Notes under the pieces: model-generated
Databases searched by the model: none
What the model saw: only the letters and a program-made list of their open reading frames with translations
Told to the model about the DNA's origin: nothing
NCBI RefSeq assembly: GCF_036370855.1
Contig: NC_088098.1
Location: 144,248,721 to 144,312,720, forward strand
Direction of reading: 5' to 3'
Length of the DNA stretch: 64,000 nucleotides
From: Dromaius novaehollandiae
Lineage: Eukaryota; Chordata; Aves; Casuariiformes; Dromaiidae
In this document: positions 1 to 12,856 of the stretch, piece after piece
Numbering within the stretch: the stretch's first letter is position 1
Layout of the letters: every line of letters starts with the position of its first letter
Made by a program: the position numbers and the translations under genes

Positions 1-241
1 TACTGTATTGTCTAGCTTTTAGCTTTGTCTATATTATTGTCTATACTTTTAGCTTTGTTGTACTTGTAGACTGTAGATTGTTTAGTGTTAGTTATTTAGT
101 GTAGTCTAGTGTCTGTTATATGTGTAGAACCTCTTATCTCTACTAAATTCTTATACTTGAGAAATGATGATCTCTCGAGTTCAGCACGACTAATCCTGAA
201 ATCCGAAAGAATCCCAAACACCCCTCGAGTGGCACATGACA
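1..241 (+). mobile_element. 3' part of an endogenous retrovirus LTR, cut by the window edge
   Basis: Read by eye, this stretch aligns with the reverse complement of about 52,853-53,030. Shared blocks include the 'tacttgtaga' segment, 'atgatgatctctc', 'agaatccca' and the terminal 'agtggcac..' followed by CA. The element therefore lies on the plus strand and its 3' end is the CA at 240-241. Its 5' part lies outside the window, so a target-site duplication cannot be checked. The first 130 bases are a degenerate AT-rich repeat in which 'cttttagctttg' occurs twice. I infer an LTR, rather than some other repeat, from the paired copy at 53 kb, which has a polypurine tract at its other end. Confidence 0.65.
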
Positions 242-3200
242 GTGGCTGAAGAAACACTGGCTATATTCTATTTCTCTGTGTTGTTCTTATGTGCAAATCC
301 TGGCTTCCTCTGGAAGAGAGAGGTCAAATATTATCATAACAAGGGAGATAGGGAAGCATGGGGACTAGCAAAACAAATTTAACAGGTCTAAGTTGGTTTG
401 AAAGGTGTTAAAATTAAAAGAAAATTCTCCAGTCAAGTGACAGGCATTTTGATATCTTTAATAAAGTCTTTCACAGTCAAGCCAGAGCCTAGGCTTTAAT
501 TCTGAATAGACTTTACATCAGGAATTAGGATAGGCATCATTGATGGGTTGTCCCTTAAAAAATTCTTTAAAGGAAGAAAGATTTTTCAATAAGAATTGTT
601 TTATCTTTAAAAAGTTTGAATATATGCTCTAGAAATACATGTGCTAAAGGCAAATAACTGAATCCTGAAGCAGCCTAGAAAGAAAGGAAGTTACAAGTAA
701 GAAAGCAGGAGGAAATTTTAGATGTTGTTACCAGAGTTTTAAGGGGTGAGCGAGCTATAAAATTAATGTCTGGTATCATCGTCTGACTCTGCTGCAGAGT
801 GAAGCAAGGTGAAGATGTACATGATCTGAAAACATCCAAGCTAGCTCTGAACTCAGAAGCAACATAGGCTTATCAGCATAGTGCTGTACTCAAGATGCTT
901 AACCTTATCTTGTAGATTAATAGAATTATTATTAGCTTTTGCCCAGCACTACATTGACTTAGCTTCTGAACAGCACTGCACTGGCTTAAGTATATTGCAG
1001 TTGGCCCAGGCTGGCTCATAGGAGATCTATCTCCACAAAGTCAAGGACACTATACATGTTGTGAGAGCTAAAAAATAAGGATACAATGCTGCAATGACAG
1101 GGTCTCAGGAGTTTTGAAACCATAAAAGCTAAAACTGGTAGAAAGAGATGGGGACTGGAGAATACAAAATGTTTCAGGAAAAGTGGTGGTGGGGAAGCAA
1201 GGCAGCATTTCCAAAGGAGAAGGTGCAGCATGATGACAGTCATTCCAGATTTTGCAGCAGTGGATACATCTTTCTGACAGGGCTTTTTTTCCTCCCAGTA
1301 AAAGAAGGCAGAAAAGGCAAGAGAGACCCCCTTCAGTGCCAGATCTCAATCAGAAACAGTGATAGATTGTAACCTGATCAAAAAGCAGGAGGTTATGTAA
1401 CAGAAAGGCCTTCTAATAGCAGTGAACATGTCCACAGTAGATTAATAATTAGAGAAGACTGTGTAATATCTACCATTAAGTGGTTATTAAAATAATTTAT
1501 TACTTTTTAAATGCCTTTCAGACTTTCAGAGAAATTGCTCCTGTCTCCTGCAAATGTGGTATTTCTCCCTTTTCTCCAAAGATTTATTCCTGATGATACA
1601 AGATTTATATGAATTGGAAATTGCAGCTTTAAATATCAAATCTTCCTTGGCTGCAGGGATCTTGACAGTTACAAGGAGACAGGTAAGATATATATCAGTT
1701 CTTTAATAAGGTTCCTCTCCCTGAAAAAATGGTAGGAGAGTTACTAAAATTATAGGAAATATGGTATGTGCACATGAAGAACAGCAAGGTACGCAACTAA
1801 CATTCTTTACCACTAACATTATGTAAGCATTTTAATAAAGTGAAACTCTAGCAACTTTTATACAGACTGCCTCTGATTTGGCAAGAATGATAAATGAAGG
1901 TGTCAGCATTCTTTTATAACCATTCTCTGTAAAACCACCTCATCTACATATCCTTTGTAATATGCTTGAACAATATTATTGTGCTGATTAATGCAACATT
2001 TATGTCATTCTATCACCCATACGATTAGACATTCACAAATGTTTATTTAAAAATAGTAAAAAACAGAGCTGGATTTCAGTAATGCTTTATATGGGCTCTT
2101 CACATCAAAACATCTGTATTTTTTCATATAAACACATGCTGAACTACTGAATTAAGAAGGGTTTTCTGGTTTTGTTTTGTTTTTTTTAACTACTCCATTA
2201 ACAGACACTGCACACCTTTTTTATACTAAAGACAAACCACTATACACTTTACAACCAAGTTCTATTCTGATTGTTCTTTGGTTCTTTGTTATATGAAATC
2301 ATCTGATGTCCGTGCAGGAACTAACTTTCAGATAGACTTCTCAAACACTTAATCATAGCTTATACTTTCATAGCCATTACAAGCTTAATACAAAATATAC
2401 ATAAATGTAAGCAATGAGATTAAGGAAAAGGGGTTTCTAAAGAGAATATTTGTATTCTGTGAAAATAGTACTGTGAGACTGCAGGATACTAGGAGTTAAA
2501 GTCAGGGAAATCTCATGCATCAAGAGTCTGGATCACTTTGGAGCAGTTTTATATTTATTCTTTTAATTTTCCTCTCCCTCAGAAGTCCTGATAATTGCAT
2601 TCACGGTAACTAATAAACTCTTTCCCCTAGGCAAAGAGATCAGAAATTAATTAAAAAATTTCCACTTATTTTTAAAATCTCTGAAACATTTCTTTAAAAA
2701 GTGTTATTGATCTGGAAGCACCTGTATAAGGCAAATCTGATTAGAGTCAAATATCTAAGAGTATGTTTTAATATGATAATTTTGAACATGCAATTCAATA
2801 GAACTTATAGCCACATGGGAGTTAATTAGAGAAGACAAAAATTGTTCAATAAAAATTTAAGGTGAATAAGGAACATGGGAGCCAAGATGGGTTGTATTGG
2901 AAGAGAAAGTATGGGACTAGAAGGATCTAGTCAGTGTTGTTATTCAAATATCGGTTTTGAGCCTGAACTTATTTAGAATTTAAAATTATTTATAAAGTGG
3001 AATAAAAGAGTATGACTATGTTAATAGAAACTGTTACTGACACAAAGTTTGGAGACATTATTAATGCACAGAAAGATCAAGTAGTAATATACAATTTTTT
3101 TATGGTCCTGGAAATTGTAGACATGTGATAGAACTAATTTAGGAACTGATTTTAGGAACTAATAACAAGAAATTTGGTTATAGACTGGGAGTTCATCATT

Positions 3201-6200
3201 TGGAAGGCTGTACAAGAAAATAAAAATTTGGATATATTACTTGGCCATGAAAATAACTGCAAACAGCTAAAGTGACTGTGAAAAATTTTCTAGTAGAGAG
3301 GAAGAAACACCAATGTCTCTGTACCAGTGAAATATCATTTGTAATATTATGTACTTTCCTGAGAAGGAGGACAGAGAGTTGAAAATCCATCCACTTGTAT
3401 GATCCTAACCTTGGCAGTATTGCAACTAGATTCAGAAAGATACATCTGTCCTACCTGCTCACTCATAAAAAACAAATGTGTTTCCTCAGTTTGAAACATT
3501 GGGCCAGGTGTTTATAGAGTGTTGCAGGTAACTTTGCAAATAGAGGTATCTGCACCTTCTAAATGACATTGTATATGTGTCTCAGTATTCCTGTAAAATC
3601 TTGGCTTGCTACTAGAAATAATTCATTTCTTTCTAGTAGGGATTGTTTTTTGTTGGTAATTAGGGCTCTTCCTTGACTTGCAAGGGCATGTATATAATAT
3701 AATGTGTGGTGTAAGGATTTGAGCTCTCAGAGATCAAAGTGGTAAAGCCACAAGAGAGAGCACAGCAGTGCTCAGATCCTGGTGCAAACAGCTCAGATGT
3801 CTCTACCTTGGCTCTCTTGTTCTCCTAGCTCTGAGCTGTGCATGGATAGGCACTTTGACTATTTCCGCATTTATGGTAAGTTTATACTTCAGGCAAACTA
3901 CATTCAAAATGCTGCTTTAAGCCAGAAAGCAGAAATCTGACCACAGACGTCTTCAAGTTATCATTGTTTCTGGTAGGGGAGATAGATGGCTTGAGGAATA
4001 ACAGACAATCTGTGTCATAAAAGACTGCTAAGGATAAATGATAAAGACTAAAACAAAGATATTCACTGGATCCCATTGAGTTCCAAAGAAGTTTGACTAG
4101 GTGATAGCAACATGACAAGTTTTTGTCCTAAAATAGAATAAACAACCACATCTTTGTGACTGTCTCACCATTTTTGCAGAAGATATCCTAAATTCCCTCA
4201 AATGGAGAAATCCATGTTCCACAGTGGGTACTAGTGTGGTCACCACTTCTGGTGAGTACTGTCTGCTCAAAATGACACAGAGAAATTAAAATTAGTAGGT
4301 AAATTGCTCCTAATAAGATGCTGAGATGGACAGATATCAAAGGTTTTTTTTTTTTTTTCAGAATTTCAATTACACTTGGGTGGCTGTCCTAGGTGGGATG
4401 AAATCTCTGATGAGATATACTCCAACTGGTCAGAAAATGGTCTGGTATATCCTGTTTAAGTGGAATTCAATCACTTTTAAAAAATAAATATTTTCAGAAC
4501 AGAATTTTAAGCAATAGAAGAGTGGAGAGGAATGAATGACGTAATTTTAGTTCTGTCTTTAGCTCTAGTATATCAAGATAAATTCAAAATAAATAATCAT
4601 TTAAAATTAGGTATAGAAGATTCATTTCTGATGAAAGAAGGGGCAGTGAAAGTAATAGTTTTTCATCTTGCTGAAAATGAGCCATTTCCTGAGACCAGTC
4701 TTTTGGACCAGCATTTCAGATCTCAGCAGAATTCTTCTTTTTTCCCTTGGTTGAATATATACTTTTAAATATGTGTTTTCAAGGGTTATTGATTTCCTAT
4801 TCCTTCCCTTTTAGTCTGAATCAGGAAGGGAAAATAGTATCTAGGACAACCTTCTTTTGATTTAGCAATGTTTTAGGCATACCACTTCAGGCATGAAAAA
4901 TTATTTCCCTTCTCATTTACCCTCCTATCAAAGAAAGGATCTTGAAAAATCTGCCTGTTTCAGGTTATAGTGCTAATTCTAAGAGAAGAGTTCTTATATT
5001 CCTCCAAAGCCAGCACAATAACAAATGTACCATACATTCAGGCTCAAATGAAATCTAACAAAGACACAGATGTCTTGCCAACAAACTCAGTGAACTTTCA
5101 AATATGACATTTCCAGGGGACAAGTCAGAATCAGCAAACTTAGACTGCTTACGTCTAGAAGTCCTCTGGAGAAAGTCTGGAGGGCTTTTCTCATCTCACT
5201 GTGCAGGGATGAGTCAGTGCATTACACTAAAGACAATCTCTTCAAATATACTGAAGATGTTTTTAGGATGCTGACAAAAACAGGTGGAAGCAGCTAGAAA
5301 GCTGATGGAAACAATGCAGTCAGAATCCTGTATATTTGGTTCACAGAATCAGAGTGTGAGGAAATCAGTTTACTAGTTTGTTTCATCAGGTGCTGGGAAA
5401 GTAAAAGTTCCTTTCCCTAGTACTTTATACGTGTGTCTATGACATCACTTAGATTATAGCCTCCATTGAAAAAGGATCAAACTCTAAATGTTTCTACAGA
5501 TTATGATTATTTCAGTCCTGCTATGGTCAGAGAGGTTTCTCATTTCTCAAAATCCTAGTTATAATAAATTTATATCACCAGTGAGTAAGGTTATAACTAC
5601 CTTTAACAAATACACAAAACAGAGCTGGCACTAGGAGTAAGACAAAAGATAATATATCATGTGTCAAAAGACAATATTTTGACTTCAAACCGTTACAATA
5701 AATTATAAGTTCTAAAAATATAAATGTTGATATCAGGCCTTAACTTTCCACAAGTACTGTATCTTGCTTATGTAGGTCTCTGACTAGTGTCAGACTGTTT
5801 AAAATAAATCTTGGGAAAATAAATCAATAGGCAAAGGGTAGAGATGGCAAACAAAGGCCGGGATGTATTTACTTATCCTGTACTTCATTAATTAGATAAG
5901 TATGCATCAATAGTGAGCAGGCTGTTCATGTCTTTCACAAGTAAAGCATCCAGAATATGCTGGTATATATGTATATGTACGAGAAAAGATGATTTGCTCA
6001 TGGTTGAAATACAGCTGTTAGACTGCATTAGCAACACAGAAGTATTTTGTCATTTTCTCATGCTAATGAAAGCTTTAGAGAGGGAAATGCAGAACAATGT
6101 GAAACAACATAGGAAATTTGATGTATGCAAATATAATTATTGAGATTGGAATCTAGCCAGACAACACAAGCCCCGACACAAAAACACATACACAGTTCTT

Positions 6201-8440
6201 GTCCAAAGAACAATAACTGCATTTTGAAAGAAGTGGTAGCTACAGATGAGTTTTTGAAGCTATGACTAACCACCCAGGCTTTATTCTCTCAGTTTGCAAT
6301 TTTGTCTGAAACTCTGACTTGATTTATAACCTGATTATCTATTCATACCCTTTCATTAACTGATGTGCAATTTGCCATTACATTCATAAACCTTTTCCGA
6401 CATTGATTTACTATTCAGCAAAGCAGTAATTGAACAAAGCTAAACTAAACTAAAGCTGGATAATGTTTGACAAATACCATCCCAGTGAATTCTGGAAATG
6501 AAGAGCTGAAACTTTCTAGGGCACAATTTGCAGTGCGTGAAGGCTGACTCTTCCAGAGCTGTGCCCATATACGATGCCTGGAGACCTCCTGTTTGGTGTC
6601 TTACAAGACAATACAGGTAAAAAATGTGAATTGTGACATTATAATAGTGTGCTTCAGAACACGAGAGCACAACTTACTTCGTAAGTGAGCTAATATGACA
6701 CAGAGTCAGACTAGTGAAGGACTTAGGCAGGCTCATAGCAATGACAGAATGAAGAGGGGCATGAAACTGGGATAATAATGGAGCAAAATATAAAAGATAA
6801 TAGATCCCAGATCCTCATTCCCAAAGAGCTGGCTTCTGGAGCAGAGGCAGGCTAAACTGACATCCTGTCTCAGGTGCCAAAACGGGGTTAGTACTCATCT
6901 CTGCAAGCTCAGTGCTTAAAATAAGCCCCACATGTATGTTGAAATGAACTTATACATAAGACTGACAGGATTCAGAAAGCAGCTATTTCTGTTCATCTGT
7001 CTACTGAAGGCCCTACTGGGAAGGCATTCACACACCCATCAGACATCAACAGAATCACAGCACCAACAAAATGGAATTTTATTTCAAAACAGGAATGTTA
7101 TTGTCCTATCCTTGTTATTTATTACAAAATAAAAGTCTAAGCACTTACACAGCAAGAGGAAAACCTGGGCTCACCTCCATCTTTAACTTCAGGGGCACTA
7201 TGCCCACCTCCTTCATTTCCTACCAGATGTCTCTATCAACTAGACTATAGGCTAGTCTGAATAAATGCACTTTTCAGACCTCCTGTTGAAACCCAGATCA
7301 TTTTATGGTAAAGAATTCAACTAGAATGAGAACTAGAAAATCACATTAAGGGTGGAATACAGCTTAGGTGTCAATGGTGTAGGTATCTCCATGTGTATGA
7401 GGCAGCTGAATCAATGATATCTAGAATACCTGCTTTAGCATGGTCCAAGTAACTCTCCATAGTGACTTCCTCTCCACTGAGCGTAAAGAGACTCTAGAGT
7501 CCAGTATTTCATATTCCCCTTAAGATTTTCAGCTTCAGACCTTCTTCTGTAATTAAAGCATGACTGGGCAGAACTTTACAGATACACAAATTCTCATGGA
7601 TGGCAGTAGAGCTGTATAGATGCCCTCATTCATGATTAATAAGATTGTGAAGAGAAAGGGAGAAAAGATTATAAAGATAATAGGAAAATAAGAAAATAAA
7701 ATATGTACATAAGAACAGGTACAAAAGTATACAACTTCTCAATGAGAGCAGCTTGCACAGCATAGCCCTCCTGATTAATTCTCTGAGTGTAGAGAAAATC
7801 TCAGTGAATGTCTTTGACTCACTACTCACAGGTTTCACTAAAGAAATAGGTCTTCAGCAGGGATCTGAAGCAAAATTAGGGAACACTTGCCATACAGAAA
7901 GGGCATTTTATGCCATGCCATACCATGAAAAATGGTATGGAAATTGGTGAAGAGGATGTCTGGAAGAAGTCCAGATGGTCAGGGTGACATTACTAATTGT
8001 GCACAGCCCTTGCACACTTGTTTCAGTTTCCTCAGCAGAAATGCATTTCTTCTTACACTACAATGAACAACCAAACCTAACAATGTTTCTCATTTGAGGA
8101 AAAAACTATGAATAGTGGCAATTCAGTACATTCAAAGAGACAGAAGCTGCAGGGAATATCTGGTTTCTCCAACCAGTTAGAAATTCACTGTCACTCACCC
8201 TCACCTTTTTGGTTAACACCAGCCAAAGCGCATAACAAAATTGTTGGCTGCTAATACTAAGCCATGCTGCAAGTTAACACAGCAGGAAAAGTAGCCTGTT
8301 TCTTCAAGAGAATAACCTGCAATTACAGGCAGGGAGTTAAAATGCAGTGCATGAATTAGGAGGCTGGGAACGCAATATTGCCTGATGGCAGAATACTCCG
8401 TTAACTCCAAAGCATGCACTAAGACGTTAATGTGTTCATT
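242..8440. other. Intergenic, no gene recognised
   Basis: AT-rich sequence with stop codons in all frames. No open stretch reaches 100 codons, none resembles a known protein, and no run of splice-bordered exons was seen. A perfect 9-bp hairpin at 7,918-7,940 is listed separately. The rest appears to be unique or strongly decayed repeat sequence. Confidence 0.6.
7918..7940. repeat. Perfect inverted repeat, 9-bp stem, 5-nt loop
   Basis: The arm ccataccat (7,918-7,926) is exactly complementary to atggtatgg (7,932-7,940), with loop gaaaa between. No T-run follows on either strand and no gene is adjacent, so there is no reason to assign a function. Confidence 0.7.
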
Positions 8441-8815
8441 GATTCTCAGACTAGAAGGGACCATTAAATCCCACTAGTCTGACTTCCTGAAAAACTCAGA
8501 CTACAAACTGTACCCAATCACCTGTGCATTGATCCTCGAAAGCATCTCTTCCAGAGAGATGTCAAGCCTCCCTTTAAAGGTGTCACAGGAGGGAAACAAA
8601 CGCTATCCTTACAGTTTGTTTTCAGTTGTTTATTCTGCTAGTGCACTGTTAAAAACGTGCCTCCCACTTCACATGAGAGTTGCTGTTTCTTTCAAAGCCT
8701 TTCTTTTCCAGATGGACAGTCCTTATTTCCTGATTTTTTTTCCTTATGAAATACTGATGTAATATAACCAGTTCACCTTTCAGTCTTCTTTTTAGTACAA
8801 AATCTGTAAATACCT
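8441..8815 (-). mobile_element. Ancient CR1 LINE, 3' end, antisense
   Basis: From 8,450 the plus strand reads 'agactagaagggaccatta', then 'ctagtctgacttcctg' and 'tgcattga'. This is the reverse complement of the well-known 3' end of old amniote CR1 elements. The match continues weakly through 'cactgttaaaaacgtgc' (about 8,645) and 'agttcacctttcagtcttct' (about 8,770), which correspond to the next conserved blocks inward. The element therefore runs on the minus strand with its 3' end near 8,441. No reverse-transcriptase reading frame remains, as expected of a heavily 5'-truncated old copy. The inner border near 8,815 is approximate. Confidence 0.75.
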
Positions 8816-11242
8816 ACACTAAATTCCATTATGCAATCCTGGTCTGTTGATCACCCAGAAGAGAATTTTTTGAAGACACCCTGGTTCTTGTCCTGTCTGT
8901 GCATATGAGTTTCTCCCAGGAGGAACAACAATATTCAGGGAAATTAAACATATCATAATTTCATGCAGTCTTGCAGTTGAAACTTGTTGAAGGCATGTAT
9001 CCAAGGACCAGGACTGTGGGACACAACACTATTCTGAGATTACAGCCTGTGAATGGTGAATAAAACCTAAATCCTTTTGAGTCACTGTTATTCATTTAGA
9101 AGAGGAATTTCCTTGTTTTCAGAGATTTAAATATAACCCAATCAAAAAAAAAAAACATGCCCAGCTGCTGATCTGTCTCAGTGATTGACCTGATCTCCCA
9201 TTTTTGCCAGTTTTCTTGCCACCCACAAGTGTTATCAGCAGTGATTCTGCATTCTCTTTCATGTCATTAACAATAAAAAGATTGACTAATAAATGCATGA
9301 ATGCCCTAAAGTATGAACAGACCTGAAAAAGACTGTAAAAAACAGACTATAGGTTCATACTATTCCACAACACCAAGGTAATTTAGATTTCCTCCTTGTG
9401 GCATGTTTTTTTTCCAAAGTGTGGACTTTTTTTAAAGGAATGTAAAAGAAGGCAGACATATCAGGCCTTCAGCATGGCATTTTGGATAATAATCATTGCT
9501 ATGGATGCATGGAGAGAAGGAACCCATTGTCTTTTGGAGAACTGGCAAGAAAGGGAGTGGGACTGGATTGGGACTTAGCTCGCCTAACTACATCTACATC
9601 TCAGCTAAGCTCCCTGTTAAGTCAGTAGAGAGAAAGTGGCATTTTTGAGATGAAGCTCATCTAGCCTACTTTAAATATTGCTTTTATAATGAGATCAATA
9701 CCTCTGAAAACTTCCCTCCACTTACTATAAGGGGAAGCAAAGTTGGGTAATTCAAATGCAGACATGAGATTTTAGTCAGATGAGTCCTACTGCAAATAAC
9801 TGACCATGACCAACTTTCTCTACCTATTTTCATCTCCCTGAGGGCATGCAATTATTTCCTGGAGGAAAGGAAAATGAAAGTGAAAGAGCATGGCAGGAGG
9901 TGTTAAATTCTGGCACCCCTTGAAGTATTTTGAAGTATGATGTTTTTGGAATTATTTTCTTTTCTTGCTCTGATTTTGGGGAAAAAAGTCCTGTACATAT
10001 TACCCACCTAAAAAAGTCTCAAGCGTATAAATATTTTTTTCTAAATTATCATTTCTGGGGAAATGGAATGATGGGAAGGATGCTAATTTTCTTCCCTGGA
10101 AGTTCTTTGGTTTAAAATTTTCCTGACCTATAACCCATGGCTTAGTCTCTCAATTCATCTTAAGCTTTTAGAGACTTTATTCTTTAAGGCATATTTTGTG
10201 TTCAGAAGAAGGTGAAAAGAGATTTGCTAATTTATTTGTTTCAGAATTCAGAGTATGTGTTGAGCCTTCTCTTGAATAACTAGGTCCCTGATTTCGGTTG
10301 GGCTTTAACTTTAGTCCATGAAAACCAGAGGAAAATTAAACCTTCCTGGTGAAAAATAATCTCTCCAAGACTGTTAAAATTCTCCTAAACTTGAACTGCA
10401 AGTAGCCAGTTAGCCCTGTGTCTTGAAAGTTTACCTGAAACAAGTGTTCTAGTGTTTGCTCTGAGTTCAGCCCCTGGACACATGGTGCAAATTCACTAGA
10501 TTTGCTTAAATACATTCCCTTGCACCTGCTTGAGTATTTTTTGCCCACAACATACTACATGGTACACACAAATAAGGTGTAAACAGAAGCTGGCTATTCT
10601 TTGGCACTTGTCAAAGCCACCAGTAATTCATTTCCAGAGGGCTAGAACAAATGCATAAAACACTTTTTATAATGTACTGCCTACATTTTTAGACTAGGAT
10701 TCACTCATTATGAATGTTTTAAACTATTTATTGTTTCCTATGGAGAAGATGGCACAAATGCAGCAGTCAGAACATTCAGACCTGTGTAAATTGGCATTAA
10801 ATCTGGACTATTACAAAATTCATGTACCATTTTAAAAAAAAGAAGAAAATCCCATTTGTTTCTGACATTTACAGATAACACGGTTTGAGCCTTTTTGCCA
10901 GGCTTAGGTGGTCTAGGCTTCTCTCTCAATACTACTTAGCCTGCAGTTTGGTCATGTGATTAAATTTCCATTTTGACATGGGTACAGAGTAGAAAACCCT
11001 TCCTTGGTGAGTATCCAGAATACAATTAAATTCATCTTCAGGAAGCTTTAGTTAAATGTGACCGGTAATGTGATCATTTTCAGGTGACCTCATTCACAAG
11101 AGGATTCTGTGTCTTTCTAACCACATCCCATCCCAAGCCACTCAAGAAGGTCATTTCACACAGGCATTACTCACCTACCTGCATGCACCTAAAAATCCAA
11201 GAGAATCAAAGGAAAATCCTTCTGGAAGGGAGATCTAGGGGT

Positions 11243-11274
11243 CATGGGGTCTATTCTCCATGGGGTCTATTCTC
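11243..11274. repeat. Perfect 2 x 16 bp tandem duplication
   Basis: The unit catggggtctattctc occupies 11,243-11,258 and again 11,259-11,274 without mismatch. It is probably a recent replication-slippage product. Confidence 0.9.
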
Positions 11275-12821
11275 TCTGCTCAAGAGAAAAGCAACTATAT
11301 TCTAAGTTAGACTTGGCATACGCTTGCAATAAAGCAAAGCAGAATATTGCCGAGCAAATTCAACACTTAAAGGGTCTTCAGGCAGGCAGGTGTAACATCT
11401 CTGTGATTGTTTTCTACATGTTGCCATATTAGAAAGGAGCCCCACTGTGTAATCATCTATTTTGATCTATGCTTTTGCTCTAAAATGCAACTCTTTATTT
11501 CTCCTGAACTGCTCAAATGTGCCTTTTTAGAAAAGTTTTAAATTTCACATATTTCAAGATGTTTTGTTAAGCAATATAAAGAATATTTGCTATTAAAATT
11601 TGAGGAACAACATTTTGATAGCATGCTGTTTCAGGAGTGATTTTGGTTGTTTGATTGTATACCCTCAGGCTACTTGGTAGCAGAAAGTGGCTTATCCATT
11701 GGAACTAAATTGAAAAATAAGATTTCTTTATTCACGTATATAGTCATGATTCAAAGCAGTGACTAAACTTCATTACATATTTATGTCTCTTAAGACATTG
11801 CACTCTCTAAAGAAAATTAGCCTCTGTTTTCTGTCAGCAATGATAGTTAATTTAAAACTTGTTCACTGACACTTGTTTTACTGTACAGTATAAAGTGTTT
11901 TCACAGACAGAAAAGTGGAAGGAGCTGATCAACACCTACCTCCAAAATATTTTTGAGCTTTGTCAAAGTGTGCTTTGTGTAAGACGAGGTGAAGGCTGGC
12001 AGAAATGGCTTTGTGGAGGTGCTCCTGTTTGTGTTTGTGTCACTGGGATCTGAGTCTGAGCCTAGTTCCATAACACAACCTTATTTTCAGAGTTTCCAGC
12101 AAATAAAGCAGTTAGAAGGCACGGGCATTTCCCAGTTAAAAATAAGCCATTTAGGTGTCTCTCCCAATTCTTGTTCACTGTGGCTGGCTATTTCACATTC
12201 ACTAGTATCCAGGCCCTTCTACAGGGATTGCTGGGGCTATGGCATGCTGCTGGAAGTATCAGTTGGAAAGAGCTTCTCAGAGTAGCAAGTATGATTCTGC
12301 TTTCATCAGCCTGCAGAAATGCATCTGAGACAAACTGTTCAGCAGCATATGGCCCATCAGGCACTTCCAAAATCTACAACTCCATTAGGTCCTGGAGCAC
12401 CTGCTCTGCAGAGAGTGAAAGCTGGAGCTGGCATACAGCAGCCAGCCACATGCTGCTGAACCAGCGCTTCATCCCTGAATTTGGAACATATAAAGAAAGG
12501 TGAGCCAAATGTGAGTGCTACCTGTAATAACTGGGAGATACTGCAAGCCATTGGTCATTTTGTAAGGACCAGCCTGCTTCTTATTTGGATCAAGCTCACC
12601 AAAGGAAATTTCTTCCCAGAATCTTGTGATGCTGCTCTTGGGACTGACCCTCCCAGATTTAGGGAAAACAGCTCCTGAGTTTTCTGCACTAGTCTTAGTT
12701 GCAGGTTTCCAAACGACTGGCCTGCATATTTCACTTCATTTGCATTCAATCTCCTTGTGGAAATAAGAATACTCCCAGTTAGTTAAATGGTTTTGGACTC
12801 ACTTGAAATATGAACTAAGCT

Positions 12822-12825
<4 letters not shown>

Positions 12826-12854
<29 letters not shown>
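12826..12854. repeat. A29 homopolymer tract
   Basis: Twenty-nine consecutive A follow 'aactaagcttatt'. No AATAAA precedes it within 30 bases and no flanking duplication was seen, so it is simplest to call it a mononucleotide repeat rather than a retrocopy tail. Confidence 0.85.

Positions 12855-12856
<2 letters not shown>

Noticed and set aside
7150-7260. Possible tRNA-derived SINE remnant (cctgggctcacc.. to ..actagactataggctag)
   Set aside because: It faintly resembles reptile tRNA-SINE sequence, but the promoter boxes are not clear and no borders can be set.
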